Positions 63,874 to 64,000 of a stretch of DNA of 64,000 nt are shown piece after piece. Positions within the stretch are counted from its first letter, which is position 1, and every line of letters begins with the position of its first letter. Source of the stretch: Agrobacterium leguminum (GTDB taxonomy: Bacteria; Pseudomonadota; Alphaproteobacteria; Rhizobiales; Rhizobiaceae); NCBI RefSeq assembly GCF_015704895.1, contig NZ_JADQWB010000011.1, forward strand, positions 113,975-177,974. Direction: 5' to 3'. Both the position numbers and the translations under genes were made by a program. The notes beneath the pieces were generated by a model. The model was not told the origin of the DNA. It was given only the letters and a program-made list of their open reading frames with translations, and searched no databases.

Positions 63874-64000
63874 TGTAAAGACCGGAGACATCCCTGACAT
63901 GTGTTCGGAGACATCCCTGACAGTCAGAGTTTATCTTCGAGATTGATCTTTGCGATTTGAGTTGCCCCGAAGAAAACGCCGAAGAGACCTGAGCTATTGA
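63874..64000 (-). mobile_element. Insertion-sequence terminus, IS481-like (continues past the window)
   Basis: The element's end begins TGTAAAGACCGGAGACATCC at 63874. It contains two direct copies of GGAGACATCCCTGACA (63884-63899 and 63906-63921), 22 bases apart, a layout typical of transposase-binding ends. A transposase reading frame on the minus strand follows directly. The IS481 assignment is from memory of similar ends in Rhizobiales and is tentative. The other end and any target duplication lie outside the window. Confidence 0.65.
63923..64000 (-). CDS. Transposase, C-terminal fragment
   Basis: Only the last 25 codons are visible; the gene extends beyond the right edge. The peptide contains SSGLFGVFFGATQIAKINL and ends EDKL before a TGA at 63923-63925. 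It lies immediately inside the insertion-sequence end and has the direction expected for a transposase ending near that end. The FFG-x2-QIAKI tail resembles rve-type (IS481/IS3-like) transposases of Rhizobiales. Identification depends on position and short similarity only. Confidence 0.5.

Overview
The window is chromosomal DNA from an alphaproteobacterium of the order Rhizobiales, most likely the Agrobacterium/Rhizobium group. Reasons: a CcrM GANTC methyltransferase, the cta cluster order ctaC-ctaD-ctaB-coxF-like-ctaG-ctaE with SURF1 nearby, a bioMNY biotin ECF transporter, DUF1344, IalB and DUF1284 proteins, and many copies of short palindromic mosaic repeats of the RIME type. GC content is high and coding is dense, as expected of core genome. 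The genus is inferred from gene content and order; no search was run.

Layout. 1-65: start of a probable pirin gene (minus). 330-3425: minus-strand operon bioM-bioN-bioY-deacetylase-xseB. 3539-4735: AlkX/YcaQ-type DNA glycosylase. 4999-7287: ribB and aroC. 7695-11606: small exported protein, histidine phosphatase, fabI, a DnaJ-class chaperone and a lipoprotein. 11663-15902: pdxH, an AT-rich orphan gene, a TauE/SafE permease, a MazG-like enzyme, a membrane protein, a HAD phosphatase and a VOC protein. 16106-18128: tldD and an IalB-family protein. 18539-25593: the aa3 cytochrome c oxidase and its assembly genes, with an FNR/FixK-type site before ctaC. 25671-28659: ispH, thrB, rnhA and a Dabb protein.

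28888-32682: peroxiredoxin, DsbD-like periplasmic protein, YqgE, CsbD and a zinc-ribbon metallopeptidase. 32878-39200 (minus): thrC, an M16 peptidase, a GNAT acetyltransferase and a PAS-GGDEF-EAL membrane protein form one probable operon. 39432-43361: a lipoprotein, a HAD phosphatase, a GntR regulator, a DUF1284 protein and a repeat-built exported protein. 43584-48947: ccrM, a hydrolase, a third HAD enzyme, mutY, a membrane protein and a DUF721 protein. 49077-57666: a DsbA-like thiol oxidoreductase, smc, a candidate small RNA, a VOC protein and ppdK. 57644-62631: a small lipoprotein, a membrane protein, a DAACS symporter, a DUF1499 protein and an MBL hydrolase. 62834-62908: tRNA-Gln(TTG). After it the DNA is AT-richer, carries one small lipoprotein gene, and ends in an insertion-sequence terminus whose transposase runs off the right edge.

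Most of the window is housekeeping: respiration, fatty acid, chorismate, riboflavin, biotin, PLP, threonine and isoprenoid metabolism, DNA repair and chromosome maintenance. I found no phage-defence island, CRISPR array, secretion system or clearly novel multi-gene system. The points most worth a second look are the FNR-type site before ctaC, the RibB protein whose second domain lacks the GTP cyclohydrolase II zinc cysteines, the candidate small RNA after smc, the AT-rich orphan gene at 12323, the repeat-built exported protein at 42261, the symporter with a Gln at a usual substrate-binding Asp, the modular repeats, and the insertion sequence that appears to have landed inside one of them.
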